A stretch of 64,000 nt of DNA. It comes from Dichetophora obliterata. Lineage: Eukaryota; Arthropoda; Insecta; Diptera; Sciomyzidae. Position 1 is the stretch's first letter. Every line of letters starts with the position of its first letter. This document shows, in pieces, positions 10,349 through 21,780 of this stretch. The notes under the pieces were generated by a model. It did no database searches and had not been told where the DNA came from. It saw nothing but the letters and a program-made list of their open reading frames with translations. Where the stretch lies: assembly GCA_963920525.1 (NCBI GenBank), contig OY986437.1, positions 26,864,363 through 26,928,362 on the forward strand, in the 5' to 3' direction. Position numbers and translations under genes: made by a program.

Positions 10349-10750
10349 ATATCATGGCTGTCGTGTTTATGTATTGAGAGAAGCTCTCTCGACAAAGAGA
10401 GAAAAGCTTTGTTTGCTCGAAAACCTTGGTAAGCTATAACAATCTATATTATCATAGGAATCAAATAAAAAAAAATTATCAAAATCGGTTCAGCGGTTAC
10501 CGACCTTATTCTGGATGAAATTTCGTGAGTCTCCTTTTATATAATAGTATAGATAAATATCAAGCATAATTTTCTAGTGTCAACAAAATTATTTACTTGG
10601 ATTAAGCAGTTTATTATTATTTCAAGAATATTATAAAGTACATTCGAGAAAAAAATGCTTGTTTTTCTGCACCCCCCCCCCCCCCCGTATTGTCATCTGT
10701 ATCTCTTACATTTTTTTGTTACTATGCATTTATTTTTTCTCTATCCACAG
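10349..10750. other. Intron or upstream sequence with Helitron end and poly-C tract
   Basis: 10440-10553 read on - begins A|TCTATACTATTATATAAAA and contains ACCGCTGAACCGATTTTGAT, a Helitron-type 5' end. 10672-10686 is a run of 15 C. The end of this stretch (TTTATTTTTTCTCTATCCACAG) is a strong polypyrimidine tract and 3' splice site for the next exon. Confidence 0.65.
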
Positions 10751-11031
10751 GACGTGCGGCAGGTGGTGCCTACGCAGGTGCTCAATTTAATCCCGAGATA
10801 GGGGCCAGCAGCGTTATTGGTGGCAACGTTGGTGGCGGCCAGCAGGGTTTCGCCGGTGCCGAAGCTCACTCGAATGGCAACCATGTCACGAAGACATATG
10901 GCTATAACGCACCAATACAACCATTACCGGCAGTCGCTCCCCAGGTGACATTCAACAATCTGCAGCCACCCCAAATCAACAGCATTCAGAAAATCAAGCC
11001 ACCAAAAAAGTTTATTTTGGTTAAAAACGTG
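10751..11031 (+). CDS. Host gene, first visible coding exon (Gly/Ala-rich protein)
   Basis: This is the first visible exon of the only convincing host gene. It begins after TCTATCCACAG with two bases of a split codon (phase 1 intron), so an earlier exon with the start codon, perhaps a signal peptide, lies upstream. It ends at AACGTG|GTAAGC in phase 0. The 93 codons encode a Gly/Ala-rich start (GRAAGGAYAGAQFNPEIGAS, GGNVGGGQQGFAGAEAHSNG) and a Pro/Gln-rich part (APIQPLPAVAPQ, LQPPQINSIQKIKPPKKF). Codon use is richer in GC than the surroundings, as in real fly exons. The four exons total 332 codons. I do not recognise the protein. The low-complexity make-up would suit a secreted, cuticle or chorion-type protein, but that is inference. 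Confidence 0.8.
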
Positions 11032-11229
11032 GTAAGCACAAACGAAAAATTTCCTCTTTTACTGCCAAACATTACATAGCTTCGCTATACTTTTGCCTAA
11101 GGAATTTGTAAATCTGTTCACATTATGCTCATAATTCACTTTTCATCTCTTCTTTTTCCCATAATTCATATATATCACATTCACCGTATGAAAAACCAAA
11201 TTTCGAAATTCCCGAAATCCTTGCGGCAG

Positions 11230-11676
11230 GTTCAGCAAAACGTGGAGCCCAACCACCAACATGATGATGATAGCAGCTTCACCAAAACCAACACTAAAAC
11301 CATCCTCTCAACTGTTGATTCGAGGCGTGAGCCTGTCAACAGCGAAACCTACGGCAATATTCAACCGGCATCACCATCATTATCAGCAGTAGCAACAGCA
11401 GCAGATAAAACAACAACAATAACTAAAACTGTAGCCAGCCATGCGGTAGCGGAGGACAACGTCGGAATAATAATTTTCAACAAAAATCGCCATCGTGAAC
11501 GCAAGCAAAAGCATCACGAACGACGACGTTTGGCGCATCCACGTCAGCGTGTGCATAGTTTAGTGGTGGTCGAGGAGGCAACCCCTTCGCAAGTGTTGGG
11601 TGGAGATGCAGTGCCTATTGAGGCTGCACTGTCAGCTACAGCAGCATCCGCAACTCTTTCGGCAACCTCATTTATA
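11230..11676 (+). CDS. Host gene, second visible coding exon
   Basis: The exon runs from CTTGCGGCAG|GTT to TTTATA|GTAAGT, 149 codons, phase 0 at both ends and matching its neighbours. The protein is Gln/His/Asp-rich at first (VQQNVEPNHQHDDDSS), then Ser/Thr/Ala-rich, and has a very basic patch (NKNRHRERKQKHHERRRLAH, near residue 95). It ends in an Ala/Ser/Thr stretch (AALSATAASATLSATSF). The acceptor lacks a good polypyrimidine tract, so this exon may be alternatively used or its start may differ. The exact phase match and the strong donor support it. The intron before it is 198 bp. Confidence 0.68.
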
Positions 11677-11816
11677 GTAAGTCAACACAGCGCTTTAAGG
11701 TACAACAACAACAACAGGAACACAAGGAGATAAAACCTTAAAACAGCAGAACAAACCGAACTCAAAAACTCTACAACAGTGAAATATAATAATATGCGAA
11801 ACATGTAAATGTTCAC

Positions 11817-11840
11817 TCACACACACACACACAACACACA
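11817..11840. repeat. (CA)n microsatellite
   Basis: About 12 CA units with one interruption, in the intron. Confidence 0.9.
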
Positions 11841-11918
11841 CTCAACAGACACACCAACCACTTAACATTGCGCGAAAATGGCGCAATTAGAACGCGGTCT
11901 GTCGTTATGTTCCGGTTG

Positions 11919-11950
11919 CATCCTGCATCCTGCGTCCTGCGTCCTGCCTG
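11919..11950. repeat. Short tandem repeat, CATCCTG/CGTCCTG
   Basis: Four or five 7-bp units (TGCATCC, TGCGTCC) lie in tandem in the intron. Confidence 0.75.
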
Positions 11951-12946
11951 CAAGCGTTGTTACCATTTTTAATGCAAATTTCGCGTTTTGGTGCGCATTT
12001 CCAAGTCCATTCATTTTATCCTTTATATAATTTTTTGCTTTTATTATTGTTGTTGCTGTTGTTGTTGCCTCTATGGCGGCTGTTAATGTTGCGGTTTCTA
12101 TTTCAGTGACAATGCATAGCTTTTGTTGTTGCTATTTTTTCTTTTGATTGCATATGTTTCTGCTTATGGCGTTGGTTGCTTTTTTTTTTTTTTTTTGCTT
12201 TGAGCCTTTTAATTTTTTTCTTTTAATATTTAATACCAACATTTAGTGCGGAATTTTCTGCTTCTGACAGTTTTGCATTCCATTATGTTAAAATTGTGTC
12301 TAAGGCAAAATAACCGCTGCAATGTTATGCAACAGACTTATAGAGCAACGGTTCATTGCGTATTTGTACTATATTCAAGAAAAGAGTAAGCAATAAACGC
12401 AAAAATATATTGAAAACACTTAAATAAATATAAATTAAGTGTATGACTTAGTTCCTCATAAATCCCAATTGAAATAAGACAAAATGAATAAAATCTCAAG
12501 AAAATCAAATTACTCCCTGAACAGATATTGAAATAAATCCCAAAATGAATAACATAGCTACCACAAGAAAAAATTAGATAAGTTCCAAAACAAATTATAC
12601 AAGATCCAACGTACTTATTATGAATAATCCCGGTGAAAAAAATCAGGCATTCTATGCTTGAATCAGTCAAATAGGCTATCAGTTTACGCTCAAGCGAAAA
12701 ATTATTATTTTTTTCCAAACGCATGATATAAAAAAAATTGTTTGATTCAAGAAACATTTGCTTAAAACTCTAGAATAGTTTTTCAGTCAGTGCTTGAAGT
12801 GAGGAAATTTGCTTCATTCAAGTCAACAATTTGCTGAAGCCTAGAACTATTTGATTTGAGAAATTTATTTTCTTTGAATTGAGAACAAATTGCTTAACTT
12901 AAGTTAACAATTTTCTTAACTTAAGTACTAGAATGTTTTGCTTTAT
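11951..12946. other. Intron sequence without genes
   Basis: It contains TTG-rich and T-rich tracts (T16 near 12181). From about 12700 there are reiterated words of the type TTGCTT-AAT-GAGAA/CTAGAA. Similar wording continues at 16130-16400 on the other side of the inserted retrotransposon, which shows that both were once continuous. Confidence 0.55.
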
Positions 12947-12957
12947 ACTAGAAAATT

Positions 12958-15900
12958 AATTATCAATAAAAACAACCACAAAGCATCACCAAGGATAGCA
13001 AAACCGGTTTTGGAGAGAGCCGCCAGCTGCTGCATCAACATCGCTGGACAGCATTGATGTTTTTTACTGACCACGCGAGGGGCTTTTCTATGCTCCTCGC
13101 TGTGTAAGTAATTGTTGTTGTTTTCGTTTCCGTCAATTCCGCTATCCTCTCCAATTAGTTACGTCTGTGGGTAAGGTTGCACAGTGGGCTGAATTGTGCT
13201 GAAGCAAAGGCATAACACTTGCTTCAGTACTTTTTATATTGCTCAGGTTGTGCGGCTCTCTTGCAGACGTAACTAATTACCTTATATGCCCATATTTGTT
13301 TAATATTTGCATGGTGCGGAAATGTCGGGTCATTTTCGCATAGATTTTTGCAATATTCGTGGACTTAGGGCGAATTTTTTCTCGGTATATGTTCATTGTA
13401 CTCTACATAGGCCTCAAATAATGGCACTGGGCGAGACCCAGGTGGCCGAGGATGCAGATCCACTGGATTTTCATGTACCTGGGTACCGCTTACTGCCATT
13501 GTTTTCTTTGCATAGAGGCATCGCCCTTTTTATAAGAACGGAGGTAGCGTACCAGTGTGAGAGGAGTCTGAACGTGACCAATCCAGAGTTTAGCTCAATG
13601 TGGGTTAGGTTCAGGCTTCGCTCTCACTTGCTGCATTTTTGTTTTATTTAAAGAAGCCCGAATCTAGGGAGAGAGCCCACTTTTAACAAACTGGACTCTC
13701 TCTCTGATTCGATAACGCATATTTTGGGGTTGTTTCCTGACAGTGAGATCGTTGTAGCAGACGAATTCAATGTCCACAACCCGGCTTGGTTATGTCACTC
13801 GGGCCCATTGACACTTGTTGGCCAATATGTTGAGCTATTTGCTGAATCGAACCAATTGATTCAACTAGTGAAGGAACCCACTTTTTTCCTCAAAGTGATA
13901 TGCATAGCCATATTACCCTTGACCTTTTTCTGACTTCACATCATGAAAAATATGATGTGAGTGTCAACGCACCTCTTGGTAACTCGGGCCATTGTACCAT
14001 CTCCGCTGTTTTTCCATATTCTAGCCCCTGCACCTCTACGCCTAAAGCCCCGAAGAGGACTCCATGGTTTTATGGAAGGGCGTTGGGAATTGGACTGCGT
14101 TAAATAATTTTTATCGCAACTTCAATTGGAAATTATGTTTCGCTGATAGAAATGTGAATGCCGCGGCTGTCATGGTACATGAAATTATTTTATTTGGTAT
14201 GCGGTCTTTCATTCCCAATAAGATGAGAAGCATTAAACCAAAAGACCACTCATGGTTTAATGAGACTTGCAGGATTGCAGTCAGGTCCAAAGAGGAAGCC
14301 TTTCAGAATTGGCATTCTAACAAGAATACTGGTACTAAAAGACTTCGCATCGAGACAAGGAATCGCTGTAATGCCATTTTAAAACACGAAAAGTTTCTGC
14401 ACGAAGCTCGCATTGGAGAACAGGTTCTTCTCTGCCCCAAAGGGAGCAACAATTTTTGGTCATTTGTTAAAAGAGTTAAGAACCAGACATCGTCATCGAT
14501 TCCAGCTCTTTTAAAAGATGACCAAATCTTCACTGACTCGGCTGATAAAGCGAACCTATTGGCTGGATTGTTTGCACAAAATTCCACTCTCTCGGATAGC
14601 AATCAGCCACTGCCCTTTGTTGGGGGTGGATCTTCTGCAATGCAGGAGATATTCTTTCGAACGAGAGCAGTTAAAAGGGTCGTTACAAATCTCAACGTAA
14701 ACAAAGCCTCTGGTCCTGACGGCATACCGCCAATGGTGCTTAAAATGTGTGCTTCTTCGCTGGCTCGGCCTTTGCGCAACCTTTTCAACGTCTCCTATAG
14801 AACAGGAGTATTTCCATCTTGTCGGAAGGTGGCAAATGTCCAGCCGGTACCTAAAAAGGGTGGTGCCACGAACCCTGCAAACTACCTATCCATTGCAATA
14901 TGCTCTACGCTTTCCAAAGTTATGGAGAGCGTAATAAACTTCAACGCTGTGAACTATCTGGAGCGCAACCAACTAACTGCTCAGTGACCGTCAATATGGT
15001 TTCCGTAGGGCTCGCTCTATTGGTGACCTTATGGCGTTCTTAACCGAAGAATGAAATAAATGCGTTCACTTTTTCGGCGAAAGCAGGGTTGTTGCTCTTG
15101 ATATTTCTAAAGCGTTCGACCGAGTGTGGCATAAAGCGCTCGTGTCAAAACTGGTTGCATATGGTTTAGGTGGTAACTTTGCTCGATGAATCACGTGTTT
15201 CTCCTCAAGGACAGAACGATTAAAGTCGTAGTTGACGGTATTTCGTCCGAGGAGTACACCATTAACGCAGGAGTACCGCAGGGTTCAGTTCTATAGCCAA
15301 CTTTGTTTCTGGTTTTTATCAACGATCTGCTGTCGTTGACGCATAACCATAACCCAATACATTCGTTTGCTGACGACAGCAGCATTTGTCATTCATATTC
15401 ATTTAAAAAACGCCCAAGCTCTATGAAGATTGAGAGAAAAAGGCAAAATATGAATGACACACTCCTAAATGATCTACAAAAAATCTCCGAGTGGGGTCTT
15501 GCTAATAGAGTAGAGTTCAATGCAAGCAAGACCCAGTGTTGTCTGTTAACCCACAAGCGGGTGAATTGCCCTTTAGCTCCTCTAGTATGAATGGTGTGGA
15601 TCTTGTGGAATCAGCCGCTCTTGACGTTCTGGGCATATCGATCCAATGTGATCTTCGTTGGAATGATAGTATTTTCGATGTGTCGAAAGAAGCGGGCAAG
15701 TGCCTAGGTTTTTTAAAACGGTGCAAAAATATTTCACCTAAGCCTTCTGTATAGATATTACCATGGGAAGTGTTCAGGGGAGATACATGAACTGACGCCA
15801 CCAGCTCGAGTGTTTCCCAGGTCCACTCGGGCAGCTGTCTTGGCATCCCTTTACCATTGAGTCGATGTCCAATAGAACCTCGCATTACCGTGATAATTCG

Positions 15901-16110
15901 TTCTTTATTCGCACGGTTAAGTTGTGGAATAGTCTCCCTGCGAGCGTATTTCCCGGCAGTTTTGAGCTTTGCAAGTTTAAAACAAATATTCACCGACACT
16001 ACTCCATCTATCCACCAGCCAACTAACTATCACCCATCTTCCGAATCAACACAATGCTTACGCATTTATAGGGGCATCTCCTGAGCGTTGGTTTAGTCTA
16101 AAAAAAAAAA
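12958..16110 (+). mobile_element. LOA/I-group non-LTR retrotransposon (degenerate)
   Basis: The element ends in a short poly-A (16100-16110) and is flanked by an 11-bp target duplication ACTAGAAAATT (12947-12957 and 16110-16120). Between them lie a GC-richer 5' region (12970-13300), an endonuclease and an RT in + orientation, and a C-terminal region. The length is about 3.15 kb. Confidence 0.85.
13307..16000 (+). pseudogene. Retrotransposon ORF2: endonuclease plus reverse transcriptase, broken
   Basis: The protein nicks target DNA (APE-type endonuclease) and reverse transcribes the element RNA. The endonuclease starts RIDFCNIRGLRANF and LGETQVAEDADP. The usual GDFN is ADEFNVHNPAW, and the SDH box reads GNSGH, so its catalytic Asp is lost. 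RT blocks follow: NKASGPDGIPPMVLKM, PVPKKGGATNPANY, QYGFRRARSIGDL, DISKAFDRVWH, AGVPQGSVL and SFADDSSIC (FADD instead of YADD). 15600-15720 reads LDVLGISIQCDLRWND, and SRYRDNSFFIRTVKLWNSLP near 15880 is the usual C-terminal motif. Frames shift near 13650, 13910, 14080, 14990, 15190 and 15590, and stops occur inside the RT. Confidence 0.85.
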
Positions 16111-16120
16111 CTAGAAAATT

Positions 16121-16789
16121 TTTTTTTTCTTATAAACAGCAGAATATGCTTGATCGAAGAAAACAATTTACCCTAAACGAGAATAAATTGCTCGATTTGA
16201 AGAATGTTGTTTTCCTGAAATTGAGAAGTCTTTTCTTCATCCAAATAAACAAATGTCTATTTATAAAAACGCTTTGGGTTGTCTTTTTCTCATAAAAAAA
16301 TAATCTGCTTGATCCATGAAATAATTATCTGAAAATTCGAAAGTTTTGCTTGATATATAAGATTAATTTGTCTGTGTTTTATTGTTTAATATTTGTCTGT
16401 AATTAATATTTATTTTTAAGTTTACATTGCATTAAATTAAACAAAAAAAAATAATTTGTTTACCCATAACTTTAAGGCCATAGATTGAAGGATTTAAGAT
16501 TTAAAGTACTTGTGTTTTGGCTCCAATTGCTCAGTTTTCCGAAGGACTTTACCTTTCCATATTCAGCACAAATAAAACACATGTTCTTTTTATAGTGGGA
16601 AAATATTCATTAAGAACCCACTTTTATTGCTCACAATACTTATCTCTAGCTTTGCCTTATAACCAATTATCTCGCACAATGCTCTATCACATTTTACTTA
16701 GCTCAATACTTTGCACAATTATAAACACAAATAATAAACACAATATAAAACAGTAGTACAATAATATAGTGCACAATTTAAATATACAT
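16121..16789. other. Intron sequence without genes
   Basis: AT-rich, with AATTTG/GAATTG-type words like those at 12700-12946 and no coding signal. The 3' end of the minus-strand retrotransposon next door lies somewhere near 16760-16800. Confidence 0.5.
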
Positions 16790-16999
16790 TCGCTCTGCTC
16801 AAGCTCTTGGAAACGGCTACAAGGAAAGAAACAATTAATGTTAAAGGTTTGCGGTGTCTGCGCTAGATGCGTACTGCGACCTAAATGAGGTCTATTGTAC
16901 CTCCTTTTCAAGGCTCCGCTGTGTTGGTGGATTACAGAATTTTATCCAAATTTAGTTCTCTAATGAATTTGAGAATTTTTTTAGGTCCTAGGGATGAAA

Positions 17000-19900
17000 T
17001 TTACTTCAGACTCAGCTCATAGTTCCCCAGTGCTAGCTTACGTCTACAAACCACAGCGTAACAGTTCGTAAGTAGGTGTATTGAAGTCTCCTCTGCTTCT
17101 TCACAGAAACGGCAATTACAATCGGTTTCAATACCCAATTTCATCAGGTGATATTTAAGTTTGCAGTGTCCTGTAAGGAACCCCGTTAGAATTCTTAGAT
17201 TTGGTTTACCAAAGATTATGCACAATTTTGCTCTCGAAGTATTAAAATCTCTGAGGAGCAATTTGGATTGCCTTAGCTTTGGGAGGCTTTTTCAAAGGTT
17301 TGAAAGTTTGTGTCTCTACTCCCTTTTTAGTTCTTCTTTTCTAGAATGTGTGCCCAATCAGCAAAATGGTTCTGGTCCTATAAATTTTGTGGCTGCACCT
17401 TGTCGCGCTAAGTCATTAGCTTCTTCGTTACCTTGTATTCCTTTGGGTCCTCGGATCCAGATTATAGTAGAGTTGGGTCGTTCCGGACCTGCATAGTTCA
17501 TGGAACTATGTTCACTCTCGAACATAGTTCCAACCGTTCCATCTGTACGATTTAAGCATGTCCAAACAGTTCCGATTGCAATACAATTTTTTAATTGAGC
17601 AATATAAGCTGACATCTCTTTCGCACTTATATAACTTAATCGATTTGTTTGAGCTACGAAAAATAAGCCAATAATGCATGTGAAAGAGAATGAAAGAAAT
17701 AATAGATAAAATTAAAAATGATATATCGTCATTACAGTTGTGTGCATTGTTCAGCATTGCTGTTTATTTTTTCTTTTAACATATGAAACAGAACAATCAC
17801 GAAATGGCATTGAACATGCTTTTGTTACTTTCATTCTTATAAAGAGAACTGTTGGAACTATATAGTTCCGCGAACATGTTTAAAGCTGATGAACTATATA
17901 GTTCCGTGAACATGCTTAAAGCTGATGAACTATAAGATGCAACTGAGTTTGGAGCTTATGAGGAACTGATTGAAAATTATTTTTGCTCGCTTTTCAGCAA
18001 CTTTATAAATTTACTTCATAAACTTTATTTACTAAATGAAAATATTTACTAAATGATAGAAGTTCCTTTTTTATATAAACTAAAGAAATGTTTTTCTTTA
18101 ATTTAAAACTATATAAATAAAAGAATAAAAAAGCATAAAACTCTGTTCAATTGATTTAAGACTAGTCAGAGCGATGTGTTGAAAATCTACATGGACCTTG
18201 ACACATTTTCTCCGCATTTCAACAAGCACACAATTCAAATAAATGCTTCAAACAGTTCTGCAGTTCAAATAAACAAAGGAGCTAGATAGTTTCGCGGACA
18301 TGCTTAAAATTCCCTCTGTAGTTCAACAAGCAGACAGTCCAAATAGTCTGTACAGTTCAAATAAGCAAAGGAACTAGATAGTTCCGCGGACATGTTTCCG
18401 TGAACTAGTTCCTTTCTTCAAAAGAATCGTTCCATGTCCGTTCCGTCTCTGGAACTGTTAAGCACAAGCCTAGAGTATAGTGACGGTGTTATTCTTGCCT
18501 GGTGCTTAAAGTTCTGTTAGGCATTCCCATGTTATTCTCGATGAAATTTCCACACAGGAAAGTAGTGTTTTAATTGCTGCTTGGCTGTCCGATATCACAA
18601 TTATATCCTGACCTTTGTTTTTCCTGTCCAGGTCTAATTGAGCACACAGCTGTATTGCTAGGATTTCCGCTTGGAAGATACTGGTTTTGTCTCCATAGGA
18701 TGAAAGTTCTTGGTTTTTGGCCCGTACACCCCTGCGCCAATACCTTCCAATGTCTTGGAGCCATCCGTATACCATGATATACTGTGTGGTTTCTTGACTT
18801 GCGATCTTATCTCGCTGTCCCACTCTTTCTTGGTACTAAGCTTAATTTATAAGTGTTTTTCAACGTCATACCATTTTACTATATGGTCACTTGGTAGATC
18901 GATATAAGGTAAGTGCATTGCAATATCCTCCTTTTCTCTACTGCTGATAGTTTTACTTAAACCTGTCCCCTCTTTAGCGATGCATAGCAGAGTTCACTTT
19001 GCTACTGCCCCTATGAAGAGGTGTACAGGTCCTCGTGGCATTTGTGATGCGTACGCAGGCCAGTATTTGCACTTTTGTTAGCATATTCCTTATTGTGGAT
19101 AGCTTGGTTCTTCCAGCTCATTCTACTGCACCATAGTTGAAGATCGGTCTCACCATTATGGTACACATCCAGCAAAGAATTGTTGGGCTGCAACCCTAGC
19201 TTAACCCTGCCAGGATCCTACATACCATGAGTGGCATGTTGCTTTGTTTATAATTTCCTCTGCATTTTTTCTCTAGCTTTAAATATAACTAGTCTTAGTC
19301 CTAGGTACTTCTCCCTTGAAGGGAGTTTCTCCCATACATTCTCATAGTTCGGAGATTTGGCAGGCTTCTTTTGTTAGTAAAAGGTAATTTTTGCTGGCTT
19401 GATATTTAATCTCGCTGAATTTCACCATTCCTTTTTAACTGACAGTACTCTCTGTATCAGGTTACAGAATGTATCCTCTAACTTTCCTCTGCGTTAACCT
19501 GACATTTTATGCCATTCTTGGTTACCTTCGATTGGAATTCGTTCAGAACAAGACTCCAAAACAGTGCGGAAAGGACTCCGCCTTGAGGGCAGTCTTTTGT
19601 TGTTTCAATTCTTATCATGGTGTTCTTTGCTTTTACATTTCTAGTGCTAAGCATTTGGTATATTCATCTGTTATCATTTACTCCCTTTTTGTGTAGTGAC
19701 TTCCTCGCAGCCTAGCGAGAAATTTTTCCTTCTATGTCTAGAAAGGTATAGAATATCTACACTATATGCATGCTGACCTGGGTGTATTGGCGTATTCTTC
19801 AGGATCTCAGTTCTTATATAATTATCTATTACCTTTTCCATTGTTTTGAGAACAAATGAGGTGAGGCTAATGAGTCTCAGGGACTTTGGTAGCGTGTAGT

Positions 19901-21260
19901 CTTTTTTCACTATTTTTCGTATGACGGTGCCTTCTCCATTTCCTTGGGATATAGCCCAGAGCAAGGCTGCTTTTAATTATTTTTACTAGGGGAAACAATA
20001 TTTTGTCTGCACTTTTTTGTATAAGTGCAGGAAAAATTCCGTCTACACCTGCTGATTTAAATGGTTGAAAGGTTCTTAGTGCCCAATCTAAGCGAGCCTT
20101 AGTGCAAATGCTCGTGGCAGGTTCCCAATCTTCTCGTTTGGAGCAATCTGCCTGTCTGCCGTCTCGTAATCAATTACTATTGTACTACCTGGTAAATGAG
20201 TTTTTAGATGGTGACTGCCTCATTGCTCATCTCATAGCAGACGTTGCTCGTCTGGCAATAGAAGTTAGATATTTGTCTCCTCTCTGCCTTTAGCCTGCTT
20301 TGTGGATTCTGGCAGCAACTGGTGTGGAAGAAATGTCTTCGCAGAAGGTTCTGAAGCTTTATCGTTTAGCTTTTCTGATTTCCTTATTGTACTCTGCTAC
20401 GCTTTGCGGTGTCTGTTCAGATCGACACTTCACCAAGGAGTATGTTTTGGTCTTGCCATGTGCCCTAATAGACCACTAGATTTGTAGTTATTATAAACCG
20501 CATTTTTACCAGCTCTACATAACATTCGAGTTCAAGGATGTTACTAATTCTACTCCTAGCTTTTGCGTTATGAAGGTTTTCTTTTAATGTGTTGGTATAT
20601 GCATCCCAACTGGTATTTCTAGGGTTCCTCTTGGGCTCTATCTCTTGATATTTTGCCCCAAGTCTGATCTCTATTATTCTATGTTCAGGCATTGAAGATT
20701 CCGGTTACAGTCTCCATTCCCTAATCATATCCCCAACATCTAAGCTTCCTATAGTGAGATCTAAGAACTCTTCTTTGGCTTTAGCTTCAAAGGTAGGTGT
20801 TGCCACCACATTGAAAAATTCTAGGTTACTACTTAGAAGAATTTCTAAAAGGTACTTACCTCTGAAGTTATCGTCGGTACTTCTTCAGATTGTGTAGTAC
20901 GCTTTCGCGTCACAGGCGATAACAAGTGGAAGCTTGTTTTTTCTGCACTGCTCCACGAGTCGTTTTATCTCCCGTTTTTAGGTCCCACGACTTAAATTCT
21001 GAAAGACAAATGTAGTTAGTATTTTTCTACATCGGAATACATGCTCTGGGATTGCTAGTTCTATGGTCCCAAGTTACCTGACCCTCTTAACTGTATAGGC
21101 CACTGACTTTTCCCCTGTAGCACCAGGGTTCTTGGATCCGCACGAAGCCAAATTGTTTTATGGTAAACCTGCGAGCGATAACTGCCGATACAGCTTTGGC
21201 GTGTTAGAGGTTTACCTGGGCCACCTTCGTGCTGATTTCCTTGCCGAGTATCATAGTACT
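17000..21260 (-). pseudogene. Retrotransposon ORF2: endonuclease, RT, RNase H, C-terminal knuckle
   Basis: From the 5' side the minus strand reads AKAVSAVIARRFTIKQFGFV then IQEPWCYRGKVSGLYS (endonuclease start). The RT part reads PKSLRLISLTSFVLKTMEKV, IHPGQHAYS and then DCPQGGVLSALFWSLVLNE. No YADD box can be read after it, so the catalytic centre appears lost. RNase H is in two pieces: FQAEILAIQLCAQLDL with ISDSQAAIKTL (18760-18560), and IIWIRGPKGIQGNEEANDLA (17470-17400). The last part has ILTGFLTGHCKLKYHLMKLG and CNCRFCEEAEETSIHLLTNC, a CCHC-type knuckle. Many stops and frameshifts are present. An RNase H domain points to the R1/LOA/I group. Confidence 0.8.
17468..18472. mobile_element. 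hAT-type element, 1005 bp, inside the RNase H region
   Basis: Its ends are TAGAGTTGGG and, on the other strand, TAGGCTTGTG, followed by shared GTTCC-rich subterminal sequence. It is flanked by an 8-bp target duplication with one mismatch (GATTATAG 17460-17467, GAGTATAG 18473-18480). Removing it brings the two halves of the RNase H reading together. The interior repeats GAACTA(G/T)(A)TAGTTCC(G)CG(G)-like words and has no transposase ORF. Confidence 0.8.
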
Positions 21261-21780
21261 GTGCTGCTGCTGCGTTCTTCCTCAGGCAGCTTTTCATCTA
21301 CCTCTATTGGAGGTTCGCTTACTTCTTCAATTAAGAGAGAGCTGTGAGGTCCATTACCTCTGCCTGTTCCTCGATTGAGGAAGTTGCCGTAATTATGGAG
21401 ACGGAGGCTAATTTCTCTGTGCCAATTTCACCAGATTTCTGTGTTGGTGACTTCATGTCGTTAGCTTCGTTAAAAATTACTGTGAACATTATTCATATAC
21501 ACGTTACTGCTTTGGATGTCAACGGTCGTTGGGGGGGGGGGGGGGATTTTTTGCCCAGCACCGGGATGGTTCCAAAGCGGAAGCTGATGGTAAGCCCCTG
21601 TGATAGTCTCGAGTGACTCTCTTGTCTGTCCGCTTCCCTCATCCTTAGAATAAAGGATCTTCAAGTATTTGGTATTAAGATCATCTTTCTGGCGACAATA
21701 AGTCCCATGGATCTGTTGATATCCTTACTGGAGCTCCTTGGCAACAACATACGGATTGTTTATCCTTTTGGGACCTACTC

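Larger units (their letters stand above)
16790..21780 (-). mobile_element. R1/LOA-like non-LTR retrotransposon, minus strand
   Basis: Minus-strand blocks appear in the expected order from right to left: endonuclease start (21250-21060), RT (19960-18900), RNase H (18800-17380, split) and a C-terminal zinc-knuckle region (17260-17000). Ends are approximate because no clear tail or target duplication was found. A 1-kb hAT element (17468-18472) interrupts the RNase H. A run of 15 G lies at 21531-21545. Confidence 0.8.

Noticed and set aside
11125..11229. Start codon at 11125 as a gene start
   Set aside because: The phase-0 acceptor at 11229 and the matching donor at 11031 make this intron sequence. 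The Leu/Ile/His stretch before 11230 looks untranslated.
12353..12757. 134-codon minus-strand ORF in the intron
   Set aside because: It is low-complexity, hydrophobic and Tyr/Ile/Phe-rich, as expected from AT-rich DNA. It has no splice or family support.
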